Source: an uncultured Chryseobacterium sp. (GTDB lineage Bacteria; Bacteroidota; Bacteroidia; Flavobacteriales; Weeksellaceae). From it: a stretch of DNA of 64,000 nucleotides. A program made the translations under genes and the position numbers. The stretch is taken from assembly GCF_936933875.1 (NCBI RefSeq), contig NZ_CAKZIK010000022.1:1-64000 (forward strand), given 5' to 3'. Of this stretch, positions 15,545 to 23,175 are shown piece after piece. How positions within the stretch are numbered: position 1 is the stretch's first letter; every line of letters starts with the position of its first letter. The notes under the pieces were generated by a model. It was given only the letters and a program-made list of their open reading frames with translations. It ran no database searches and had not been told where the DNA came from.

Positions 15545-15895
15545 GTGAAAAAATTACAGATTTTTTTAATGATTCTTTCTTTGGGAATTTTTATTCTTCC
15601 CAAACAGATGATTTCTGCACAGCAGACAGAAATGTCGTGCTGTAAAAAAGAATCCAAGAAAGAAGACTGCTGCAAAGACCATCACCAAAAATCTGACAAC
15701 AAAAGCCACGGCTGCGACGACGGCTGTTGCTCTTCCTGCAATACCTGCACTACTTTTGTTTTTAATCCAGTTTTAATTGAGGAAGCTATAATTTCTTCCA
15801 ATAAAGTTGTTGATAAAACATCAGCGTTCAGATATCAGGAACCTTTTATTTCATTGAGTTTAAAAGAAATCTGGCAACCGCCGAAGATTGGTTAA
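15545..15895 (+). CDS. Secreted Cys/His-rich small protein, probable metal binding
   Basis: This 116-residue protein has a signal peptide (MKKLQIF, hydrophobic to about residue 25, cleavage near ISAQ). The central segment, about residues 31-67, is extraordinarily rich in Cys, His, Lys and Asp, with CC pairs at four positions and a DHH. It looks like a metal-binding tail or sensor. The C-terminal 45 residues are ordinary. A GTG start is required because the only in-frame ATG nearby would remove the positive end of the signal peptide. It precedes the HMA-domain TonB receptor by 63 bases and is likely co-transcribed. I know no named family for it. Confidence 0.75.
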   Translation: MKKLQIFLMILSLGIFILPKQMISAQQTEMSCCKKESKKEDCCKDHHQKSDNKSHGCDDGCCSSCNTCTTFVFNPVLIEEAIISSNKVVDKTSAFRYQEPFISLSLKEIWQPPKIG

Positions 15896-15958
15896 TAAAT
15901 CCGTATTTCAGTTTTAAAAAGAACTGAAACTTAATTTATTAATTAAATCTAACATACA

Positions 15959-18949
15959 ATGAAATCACTATTTACAAGGTTTTTCCTTGTTATTTCCCTA
16001 TTCATATTCAGTTTATCATTTGCGCAAATCGCAAAAAACACCTTTAAAGTAAAAGGCGAATGCGGAATGTGTAAAGACAGAATTGAAACTACCGCAAAAA
16101 AAGCGGGTGCAACTTCTGCAGATTGGAACGCAGAAACACAAATCCTTACCGTAGAATTTGATGCTTCAAAAACTTCTGATGAGCAAATCCTCAAAAAAAT
16201 TGCAGAAGCTGGTCACGACAATGAAAAATACACGACGAAAGACGACGTTTACAATAGTCTTCCCGGATGTTGTCATTACGAAAGACAGCCTTCATTTTTA
16301 AATACTGAGGCTAAAACATCAGCAGAAGACAACCAATATTTTGTGAAAGGATTGTGCGGAATGTGTAAAGACAGAATTGAAACTACCGCAAAAAAAGCGG
16401 GTGCAACTTCTGCAGATTGGAACGCAGAAACACAAATCCTTACCATGGATTTCAATCATTCGACAGTAACAAGCACAGAAATTCTTAAAAAAATCGCCGA
16501 GGCAGGACACGACAATGAGCAGTTTAAAACCACACAGGAAGTGTATGATGCACTTCCGGGTTGCTGCCATTACGACCGTGATGCTGCCTTACCCAGGCAA
16601 AACGAAATAAGTACTGTAACTCAATCTGCTCAAAGTACAGTTCATCAGGTTTTGGTAAAAGGAAACTGCGAATCATGCAAAGCAAGAATTGAACAAACCG
16701 CTTTGGAAATGGGCGCAAAATCTGCTTTATGGACACCGGAATCTCAAACTTTAATAGTAGATTTTGATACAACAAAGTTTACAGATGATGATTTGTTGAA
16801 AAAATTAGCGGAAGTTGGACACGATAACGAGAAATTTAAAGCAGATGATAAAGTGTATAATGCTTTACCGCAGTGTTGTTTGTACGACAGAAATTCCGAA
16901 TTTCCAAAAAAAGGCGAAGAAGTAAAACTTCAGGACGGACACGCTACCAATCCGATGAAAATTGTTGTAATTGAAAAGGAAGTTCATCCCGACCATTATG
17001 ATAAATCAATTGACGGAGTTCATATTACCAAAGCAAAGGAAGCCACGTCTTTAAGCAGAAAATCTGCCGACTTAACATTTAATATTGGTCAAAAAGAACT
17101 GTTGAAAGCGGCTTGCTGTAATTTATCTGAAAGTTTTGAAACCAATGCGACAGTTGATGTTTCGTTTTCGAATGCGGTAACAGGAACAAAACAGCTGAAA
17201 ATGTTGGGTTTAGACCAAAAATATACGGCTTTAACGAAAGAACTTCTGCCTGAAATTCGTGGTTTGGCAACTCCGTATGGTTTAAATTTTATTCCCGGTC
17301 GTTGGATTGGCGGAATTCAGCTCACAAAAGGAGGTTCTACGGTGACCAACGGGTATGAAAGCATTACCGGACAAATCAATACCGAACTTTTGAAATTCAA
17401 CAAAGAACCGGAAACAACTTTGAATCTTTTTGCAGATTTAAATGCAAGAACCGAAGCCAACATTACCCACACTTCTTCCCTATCCGAACATTGGAATCAG
17501 TCTATTTTGCTACATGGAAACGGAACTTTGGCGAAAATGGATTACAACGATGATGGATTTCTGGACCAACCAACGGGAACGCAAGTCAATGCAGCTTATC
17601 TGTTGAATTACAGCGATTTAGACCATACAGGTTGGGGTTCTCATTTCGGAATTAATTTCGTCCAGGACACAAGAAATGCGGGACAAATGGATTTCAACAA
17701 AAATTTGGACCAAAGCGAACAAACTGCTTACGGCGTTGGAATTGATATTTCCAGATTTCAGGTGTGGAACAAAACCGGACATGTCTTCAAAGGAAAACCT
17801 TATCAAAGTATTGGTTGGATGAATCAACTCACCTATCATCAACAAGACAGTTTTTTTGGTTTGAGGGATTATTTTGGGAAACAAACGACGTATTATTCAA
17901 ATTTAATTTTTGAAAGTATTTTTGGAAATACCAATCATAAATACAAAACCGGAGCGAGCTTTCTTTATGATAAATATGATGAAGATTATCTGCTTCAAAA
18001 CTTTAAAAGAACCGAAACTGTTCCCGGATTATTCTTCGAATACACTTTAACCGGCGCGAAATATACTTTGGTTGCAGGAGCAAGAGCTGATTTTCACAAT
18101 TTGGCCGGAACGCAGTTTACACCACGATTAAATTTCAAATACGACATCACTCCCAAAACCATTTTGAGATTATCTGCAGGAAGAGGTTTCAGAACGGCAA
18201 ATATTTTTGCGGAAAGTCAGGCTTATTTTGCTTCCAACCGTGAAATTGAAATTCAGCAGAACGGCGGAAAAATTTACGGTTTAAAACCTGAAATCGCTTG
18301 GAATTACGGAGCAAGCTTACAGCAGGAATTCAAACTTTTTGGCAACAAATCGATGATTGTTGCAGACTTTTTCAGAACAGATTTCCAAGACCAGGTTCTT
18401 TTGGATTTAGACCAATCTCCACAGAAAATTGTATTCTACAATCTTGAAGGGAATTCTTGGGCAAATTCATTCCAAACACAGTGGGATTTCATGCCTGTGA
18501 AGAATTTTGACGTGCGTTTGGCATACAAATTTTACGATGTTCAGGCGGATTATGCGGATGGAAGACGCGAAGTTCCTTTCATGGCAAAACACAGAGGATT
18601 TTTGAATCTTGCTTATTCTACCAACAAAAATCAGAAAGGCGGATTTTGGGCTTTCGATACCACTTTCAATGCGGTTGGAAAGCAAAGATTACCTAATATG
18701 AGTTCCAATCCGGCGGAATTTCAACTTCCGGAATATTCGGAGGCATATTTAACTTGGAATGCGCAGGTTTCTAAAAACCTGAATGATAAAATCCGACTTT
18801 ATCTAGGTGGAGAAAATCTAACTTCTTACACGCAGAAAAACCCGATTATTGATGCAAAAAATCCTTTCGGAAATTATTTTGACGGAGGAATGGTTTATGC
18901 TCCAATTATGCCGCTGAACGTGTATGTTGGGTTGGATTTGAAGCTTTAA
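15959..18949 (+). CDS. TonB-dependent receptor with three N-terminal HMA metal-binding repeats
   Basis: This 996-residue outer-membrane receptor has a signal peptide ending at SFAQ (about 23). Three heavy-metal-associated repeats follow, with CGMC at 35-38, CGMC at 133-136 and CESC at 237-240, each closed by a CCxY segment such as PGCCHY (CC at 104-105). After a linker come a plug domain containing AACCNLSESFETN (near 384) and a beta-barrel to the C-terminus. No standard carboxypeptidase-like N-terminal domain is present; the HMA repeats take its place. Copper or a similar thiophilic metal is the likely ligand or signal. The first two HMA repeats share an identical 90-base stretch. It is probably in one transcript with the Cys/His-rich gene upstream. 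Confidence 0.85.
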   Translation: MKSLFTRFFLVISLFIFSLSFAQIAKNTFKVKGECGMCKDRIETTAKKAGATSADWNAETQILTVEFDASKTSDEQILKKIAEAGHDNEKYTTKDDVYNSLPGCCHYERQPSFLNTEAKTSAEDNQYFVKGLCGMCKDRIETTAKKAGATSADWNAETQILTMDFNHSTVTSTEILKKIAEAGHDNEQFKTTQEVYDALPGCCHYDRDAALPRQNEISTVTQSAQSTVHQVLVKGNCESCKARIEQTALEMGAKSALWTPESQTLIVDFDTTKFTDDDLLKKLAEVGHDNEKFKADDKVYNALPQCCLYDRNSEFPKKGEEVKLQDGHATNPMKIVVIEKEVHPDHYDKSIDGVHITKAKEATSLSRKSADLTFNIGQKELLKAACCNLSESFETNATVDVSFSNAVTGTKQLKMLGLDQKYTALTKELLPEIRGLATPYGLNFIPGRWIGGIQLTKGGSTVTNGYESITGQINTELLKFNKEPETTLNLFADLNARTEANITHTSSLSEHWNQSILLHGNGTLAKMDYNDDGFLDQPTGTQVNAAYLLNYSDLDHTGWGSHFGINFVQDTRNAGQMDFNKNLDQSEQTAYGVGIDISRFQVWNKTGHVFKGKPYQSIGWMNQLTYHQQDSFFGLRDYFGKQTTYYSNLIFESIFGNTNHKYKTGASFLYDKYDEDYLLQNFKRTETVPGLFFEYTLTGAKYTLVAGARADFHNLAGTQFTPRLNFKYDITPKTILRLSAGRGFRTANIFAESQAYFASNREIEIQQNGGKIYGLKPEIAWNYGASLQQEFKLFGNKSMIVADFFRTDFQDQVLLDLDQSPQKIVFYNLEGNSWANSFQTQWDFMPVKNFDVRLAYKFYDVQADYADGRREVPFMAKHRGFLNLAYSTNKNQKGGFWAFDTTFNAVGKQRLPNMSSNPAEFQLPEYSEAYLTWNAQVSKNLNDKIRLYLGGENLTSYTQKNPIIDAKNPFGNYFDGGMVYAPIMPLNVYVGLDLKL
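16061..16150 (+). repeat. Identical 90-bp intragenic repeat, copy 1
   Basis: It encodes the CGMC-containing core of HMA repeat 1 and is base-for-base identical to 16355-16444. The offset is 294 bases (98 codons). Confidence 0.9.
16355..16444 (+). repeat. Identical 90-bp intragenic repeat, copy 2
   Basis: It encodes the same core in HMA repeat 2. Identity including third codon positions implies recent duplication or gene conversion, since the flanks of the two repeats have diverged. Confidence 0.9.
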
Positions 18950-18990
18950 ACATTGTTCTTTTGTCTTGAAGCAAAAGAAACAAAAATTAC

Positions 18991-19034
18991 AAAAAAGGAG
19001 TCCAAATTTTTTGAACTCCTTTTCTTTTATAGAT
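18991..19034. terminator. Bidirectional terminator
   Basis: The stem AAGGAGTCCAAA/TTTGAACTCCTT (one mismatch) is flanked by A- and T-runs. It separates the convergent TonB receptor and L,D-transpeptidase-like genes. Confidence 0.8.
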
Positions 19035-19048
19035 AAAAATTAATCAAA

Positions 19049-19813
19049 CTAAGATTTCAGCCATTCCGAGGAATTCAGATAATTTTGGTCCGGATAATAA
19101 ATAAACAAAACATTTTGTCCCTTAATTGTGTTGATAATTGGTGCTGCTAAAGCTCTCGGAACTGCAGGACAACCCCAACTTCTACCGATTCGCTTTTCTC
19201 TTTTGGCAAATTCTTCACTCACATAATCTGCTCCATGCATCACAATAGAACGCTGTAAAGCATTATCGTTGAATCCTTTATCCATTCCCAATAATCTCAG
19301 AGAATAACCATTATCGCCTTCATAAGTTGCATCCGTAATATAAAACCCAAGGCTGCTTTGCAATGAACTTTCTGTATTCGAAAAATTGGTTGCAAATTCT
19401 TCGCCAGTATTTTTTCCGTGAGCTACTAAAGAATTGAAAAGGATATTTCCGGTTTCCGTATCGATAACCCAAAGTCTTTTCGTGTTGGATGACAAAGAAA
19501 AATCACAAACCGTCAATAATTTTGTTGAAGCGTGAATTTTACCTGATTTTTTTAAATTTTCGAAACCTTTCAAAGCTTTTTCAAAAACATCAAACTTCAG
19601 CGTATTGATATTGCTAAAATTAATTTTGTTATATAATGTTTCTGATGCTGACGGCGTTTTAGTTTCTGTAGAGTTTGCAGCGAATTTTACCGGTGCCGCC
19701 AAAGTATCTGTAACTTTCTGATTCGTGTTGGCTACAGTAACCGTTCTGTCTGATGAGATGTAAGATGTCGCTACTGCGAAAGTTACTCCAAGAGCAAGAA
19801 TTAATTTCTTCAT
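19049..19813 (-). CDS. Secreted murein L,D-transpeptidase catalytic domain family protein
   Basis: This 254-residue protein has an N-terminal signal peptide (KKLILALGVTFAVATSY) and a C-terminal YkuD-related catalytic domain (about residues 100-245). The active-site region is visible: the conserved His in MHGADYV (about 193-199) and the nucleophilic Cys in RSWGCPAV (about 215-222). Such enzymes form or cut L,D-cross-links in peptidoglycan or anchor proteins to it. It is followed by a terminator and preceded by a -7 box 31 bases upstream of the ATG, so it is monocistronic. Confidence 0.85.
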   Translation of the reverse strand: MKKLILALGVTFAVATSYISSDRTVTVANTNQKVTDTLAAPVKFAANSTETKTPSASETLYNKINFSNINTLKFDVFEKALKGFENLKKSGKIHASTKLLTVCDFSLSSNTKRLWVIDTETGNILFNSLVAHGKNTGEEFATNFSNTESSLQSSLGFYITDATYEGDNGYSLRLLGMDKGFNDNALQRSIVMHGADYVSEEFAKREKRIGRSWGCPAVPRALAAPIINTIKGQNVLFIYYPDQNYLNSSEWLKS

Positions 19814-19844
19814 TCAATATTATGTTAAATAAATTTTGGTGCGG

Positions 19845-19852
19845 CAAATTTA
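19845..19852 (-). promoter_or_regulatory. -7 promoter element (TAAATTTG) for the L,D-transpeptidase-like gene
   Basis: The minus strand reads TAAATTTG, 31 bases upstream of the ATG at 19813. Confidence 0.55.
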
Positions 19853-19933
19853 TAAAAACATCAATACGAAATGGTTAAAATGAAAAACTTTAACGAAATT
19901 TTATAAAAATTTAACGTTGTGATTTTGTGATGT

Positions 19934-20458
19934 TTAGTGTTTTTCTGGAACAAATTCAAGACTTACAGAATTCATGCAGAAACGCACTCCTGTTGGCGGT
20001 GGTCCATCGTTGAAAACATGTCCTAAATGTGCATCACATCTTTTACAAACGACTTCTATTCTTTCCATACCGTGTGAAGAATCGCGTTTGTAAGCGACAC
20101 CATTTTTATCAGCTTCAAAAAAACTCGGCCAACCACACGTTGATGCAAATTTTTGGTCACTTTTAAACAAATGATTTCCGCAAGCGGCACAATAATACTC
20201 TCCAACCTCATCGAATTCATTATACTTTCCGGTAAAAGGTCTTTCCGTATGTTGCTGTCTAGCAATAGCATACAAATCCGGAGAAAGTATTTTTTGCCAT
20301 TCTTCGTCTGTAAGCGTAACTTTTGAAGAATCTGTTCGGGAATAATGTGGATTGTTATTTGATGTATTGTTTTCCATAGAAGTTGATTTTATAGGTTTCT
20401 GCGTCTGCGAACAGGTTAGCAGAAATAAAAAAAGTGATATTAAACTGATGAATTTCAT
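19934..20458 (-). CDS. msrB: Peptide-methionine (R)-S-oxide reductase lipoprotein
   Basis: MsrB reduces methionine-R-sulfoxide in proteins. The 174-residue protein has a lipoprotein signal (hydrophobic stretch ending LLTC, Cys at about 16), so it acts in the periplasm or at a membrane. The catalytic domain (about 48-172) has both zinc CxxC pairs, CAACG (about 94-98) and CKRC (about 137-140). GWPSF follows the first pair, and RFCMNS (about 161) carries the catalytic Cys. Its reductant partner is not encoded nearby. The upstream region shared with the DUF445 gene carries a large palindrome. Confidence 0.88.
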   Translation of the reverse strand: MKFISLISLFLFLLTCSQTQKPIKSTSMENNTSNNNPHYSRTDSSKVTLTDEEWQKILSPDLYAIARQQHTERPFTGKYNEFDEVGEYYCAACGNHLFKSDQKFASTCGWPSFFEADKNGVAYKRDSSHGMERIEVVCKRCDAHLGHVFNDGPPPTGVRFCMNSVSLEFVPEKH

Positions 20459-20466
20459 AAGCAGCT

Positions 20467-20513
20467 AGAGGGAACCACGAAGCGCGAAGACTTCCAACTT
20501 CGTACTTCCCTCT
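20467..20513. repeat. Large palindrome in a divergent intergenic region
   Basis: Arms AGAGGGAA-cc-ACGAAG and CTTCGT-ac-TTCCCTCT pair perfectly apart from a 2x2 internal loop, with a 15-base apex. It lies between the msrB and DUF445 starts. The words CTTCCAACTTCGTACTTCCC look like an interspersed repeat rather than a dedicated operator. Confidence 0.7.
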
Positions 20514-20528
20514 TCAAGCCAAAATTAC

Positions 20529-20536
20529 TAAATTTG
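20529..20536 (+). promoter_or_regulatory. -7 promoter element (TAAATTTG) for the DUF445 gene
   Basis: TAAATTTG ends five bases before the ATG at 20542, so the message may be leaderless. Confidence 0.55.
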
Positions 20537-20541
20537 TTTTA

Positions 20542-21786
20542 ATGACCGACGAAGAAAAACGCATTCAGTTGCGAAAATATAAATTATTTGCAACAGGACT
20601 TCTTGTTCTGATGGCGGTGATTTTTGTAATTACGACCATTCTTCAGAAATCCGATAATTCGCATTGGATTGGCTATGTTCGTGCATTTTCGGAAGCTGCC
20701 ATGGTTGGAGCTTTAGCCGACTGGTTTGCTGTTACTGCCCTTTTTCATCATCCTTTAGGTTTGAAAATTCCGCACACGAATTTAATTCAGAACAAAAAAG
20801 ACCAAATTGGCGATAATCTCGGGAGTTTTGTCGTAGATAATTTTTTAGCCCCGCAAAATATCCGTCCTTATATCCTGAAATTAAAAGTTTCGCATTTTGT
20901 GGGAGATTGGCTTTCTAAAGAACGAAATCAGGAAATTTTGTTGAAAGAAACCGCAAATATTGTTAAAGATATACTTCAAAAATTGGATGATACAGCTGTT
21001 GTGAATTTCATTTCAAAAAAGGCAAAAGAAATGTCTAATGATTTGAAAATCAACGAAATCGTCGGGAACGGTCTCGATTATATTTTAGAAAGAAACGACC
21101 ACCAAAGACTCGTTACCAATCTTTCAAAACAGATTAAAACTTATATCGCACAAAATCAAACCATTGTTCGTGAACGCGTGAAAAAAGAAAGCTTCGCTTT
21201 AATCCCAAAGTTTGTGGATGATGCGATTGCGGATAAAATTACTTCTGGACTTTCCAAATTTTTTGAAGAAGTGGAAGCAGACGAAAATCATTCTATTCGA
21301 AAGGAAATCACTCAAAAATTGCTTGCTTTTGCTTACGAACTCAAAGAAAATGAAAAATGGGAAGAAGAATTTAAAAGTATTCGCGAAAACTTTTTGAAGG
21401 AAGAAAAACTGCAGCAATATTCCAAAGACATCTGGAAATCAATTAAAAATTCGCTTTCCAAAGAGCTTGAAAATGAAGATTCAGCACTGAAAAATTATAT
21501 TCAGAAAAATATTGATGAATTATCTCATAACCTGCAAACTGACGAAAAACTTCAGAATAAAATCGACCATTGGATTCGCGTAACCGCTTACAAATACATT
21601 CTAAAAAACACGCATCAATTCGGAGATTTAATTTCCTCCACGGTCGGAAATTGGCAAGGAAAAGAGCTTTCCGAAAAGCTGGAACTGGAAGTCGGTAAAG
21701 ATTTACAGTTTATCCGACTGAACGGAACTTTAGTGGGAGGTTTGGTTGGACTGGTGATTTATACGGTGGCGCATTTTTTTATTTGA
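20542..21786 (+). CDS. DUF445 domain-containing membrane protein
   Basis: This 414-residue protein of the DUF445 family (YjiN/YheB-like) has one N-terminal transmembrane helix (about residues 15-33). The conserved EAAMVGALADWFAVTALFHHPLGLKIPHTNLI block follows at about 51-82, shown here as the part-motifs VGALADWFAV and FHHPLG. A long, charged, mostly helical middle ends in a C-terminal membrane helix (about 393-413). The function is unknown; the anchored helical rod suggests an envelope role. It is divergent from msrB. No clear terminator separates it from the convergent pyrD, only a CCACAAAAGTCACAA-type repeat fragment. Confidence 0.85.
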   Translation: MTDEEKRIQLRKYKLFATGLLVLMAVIFVITTILQKSDNSHWIGYVRAFSEAAMVGALADWFAVTALFHHPLGLKIPHTNLIQNKKDQIGDNLGSFVVDNFLAPQNIRPYILKLKVSHFVGDWLSKERNQEILLKETANIVKDILQKLDDTAVVNFISKKAKEMSNDLKINEIVGNGLDYILERNDHQRLVTNLSKQIKTYIAQNQTIVRERVKKESFALIPKFVDDAIADKITSGLSKFFEEVEADENHSIRKEITQKLLAFAYELKENEKWEEEFKSIRENFLKEEKLQQYSKDIWKSIKNSLSKELENEDSALKNYIQKNIDELSHNLQTDEKLQNKIDHWIRVTAYKYILKNTHQFGDLISSTVGNWQGKELSEKLELEVGKDLQFIRLNGTLVGGLVGLVIYTVAHFFI

Positions 21787-21792
21787 AACACT

Positions 21793-21835
21793 TTTCAACC
21801 ACAAAAGTCACAACAGTTTTTTTTGTGAAGTTTAT
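21793..21835. repeat. Fragment of the window-start repeat
   Basis: TTCAACCACAAAAGTCACAA here matches the end of the repeat copies near 112-131 and 278-293. It lies in the 140-base gap between the convergent DUF445 and pyrD genes. Confidence 0.55.
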
Positions 21836-21926
21836 TTGAATGAAGCAAACAAAGCAAAAATCTAAAGATTTTTATATTTTGTGAACTTTGAATGAACGCT
21901 TAATTACCGATAAGATCTTTTGTGGT

Positions 21927-22934
21927 TTAATATTTCTCCAAAATTTTCTGATTGATTTTCCGAATCAATTCCGGCCCTTCATAAATAAATCCTGTGTACA
22001 GTTGAATTAAACTTGCGCCGGCTTCCAGTTTTTCAATAGCATCTTCTGCGGTATGAATTCCGCCAACGCCAATAATTGGAAATGCTCTCCCACTTTTTTC
22101 GGAAAGGAAACGAATAATTTCTGTTGAACGTTTTGTTAAAGGTTTTCCCGAAAGTCCGCCGGTTTCTTTCCTGTTTTCTGATTTTAAATTATCACGTGAA
22201 AGTGTAGTGTTCGTTGCAATAACTCCTGCAATTTTAGTTTCTTTAACAATATCGATAATGTCCAAAAGTTGGACATCAGACAGATCCGGTGCGATTTTCA
22301 GAAGAATAGGCTTTGGATTTTGTTTTTTTGAATTGAGTTCCTGAAGTTCGCCTAACAGTTTTGTTAAAGGTTCCTTATCCTGAAGCTCGCGCAAATTTGG
22401 AGTGTTGGGTGAAGAAACGTTAACAACGAAATAATTCACATAATCGAACAATTTTTCGAAACAGATTTTGTAATCGTCAACAGCGTTTTCGTTCGGTGTG
22501 GTTTTGTTTTTCCCTATGTTTCCACCGATAATGATGTTTTTGTTTTTTTTGAGTCTTTCAACTGCAGCTTCTACGCCATCGTTATTGAAACCCATTCTGT
22601 TGATGATTCCGGAATCTTCAATGAGTCTGAACAACCGTTTTTTATCATTTCCGGGTTGTGCTTTTGGCGTTAAAGTTCCGATTTCCACAAAACCGAAACC
22701 TAAATCTGCAAATTCTTCGAAAGCCACTGCATTTTTATCCAAACCTGCAGCTAAACCAACAGGATTTTTGAATTTAATCCCAAAAACTTCACGCTCCAAA
22801 CGAGAATCTTCAATAGGTTTGGGGAGAAAAAGTTTTCCAAATCCTCCAAAATTTTGGAGTAACGAAAAGGTTAAATGGTGTGCTTTTTCGGGGTCGAGAC
22901 TGAATAAAAACGGACGCAGAATGCTTTTGTACAT
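21927..22934 (-). CDS. pyrD: Quinone-dependent dihydroorotate dehydrogenase (class 2)
   Basis: PyrD oxidises dihydroorotate to orotate in pyrimidine synthesis, passing electrons to membrane quinone. The 335-residue length and the N-terminal extension ([20 protein letters not shown]) are class 2 features. FMN and substrate motifs visible are [14 protein letters not shown] (about residues 56-69), [15 protein letters not shown] (about 80-94), [14 protein letters not shown] (about 169-182, catalytic Ser) and GGLSGKPL (about 258-265). [13 protein letters not shown] is near 288-300. It has its own -7 box. No other pyr gene is nearby. Confidence 0.93.
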   Translation of the reverse strand: MYKSILRPFLFSLDPEKAHHLTFSLLQNFGGFGKLFLPKPIEDSRLEREVFGIKFKNPVGLAAGLDKNAVAFEEFADLGFGFVEIGTLTPKAQPGNDKKRLFRLIEDSGIINRMGFNNDGVEAAVERLKKNKNIIIGGNIGKNKTTPNENAVDDYKICFEKLFDYVNYFVVNVSSPNTPNLRELQDKEPLTKLLGELQELNSKKQNPKPILLKIAPDLSDVQLLDIIDIVKETKIAGVIATNTTLSRDNLKSENRKETGGLSGKPLTKRSTEIIRFLSEKSGRAFPIIGVGGIHTAEDAIEKLEAGASLIQLYTGFIYEGPELIRKINQKILEKY

Positions 22935-22949
22935 TGAAAAAAGGTTTTA

Positions 22950-22957
22950 CAAATGTA
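22950..22957 (-). promoter_or_regulatory. -7 promoter element (TACATTTG) for pyrD
   Basis: The minus strand reads TACATTTG, 15 bases upstream of the pyrD ATG. Confidence 0.55.
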
Positions 22958-23055
22958 CTGTTTTTTGGGGTGTAATGAAAACTGAATTTCTTTCGTTAAA
23001 AACCATTTTCGTAAAAGGACGGCATTATAGCCCATTGAGTGGTATGTTTGAACTC

Positions 23056-23088
23056 TTTTATTGCGGCGGCGAAGCCGCCGCAATAAAA
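23056..23088. repeat. Perfect GC-rich hairpin, copy 1
   Basis: Fifteen-base arms (TTTTATTGCGGCGGC) flank a GAA loop in otherwise AT-rich DNA and are followed by AGCGAGTA. It looks like a terminator with A/T tails on both sides. However, it sits between divergent pyrD and glyS, where no transcript needs ending. A sister element is at 26857-26887 in the opposite orientation. Confidence 0.8.
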
Positions 23089-23149
23089 AGCGAGTAACGA
23101 AAGCAGGTTCCCGGCTCCTAAAAACCTTTAAAATTTGCCGTAAATTCCC

Positions 23150-23157
23150 TATTTTTG
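23150..23157 (+). promoter_or_regulatory. -7 promoter element (TATTTTTG) for glyS
   Basis: TATTTTTG matches TAnnTTTG, 18 bases before the glyS ATG. Confidence 0.55.
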
Positions 23158-23175
23158 CACAAAATCTAACAAATT

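Noticed and set aside
22498..23097. A 199-codon plus-strand open frame opposite pyrD
   Set aside because: It lies antisense to a complete, well-conserved pyrD and runs through a non-coding hairpin. Its composition mirrors the complement of pyrD and no domain is recognisable.
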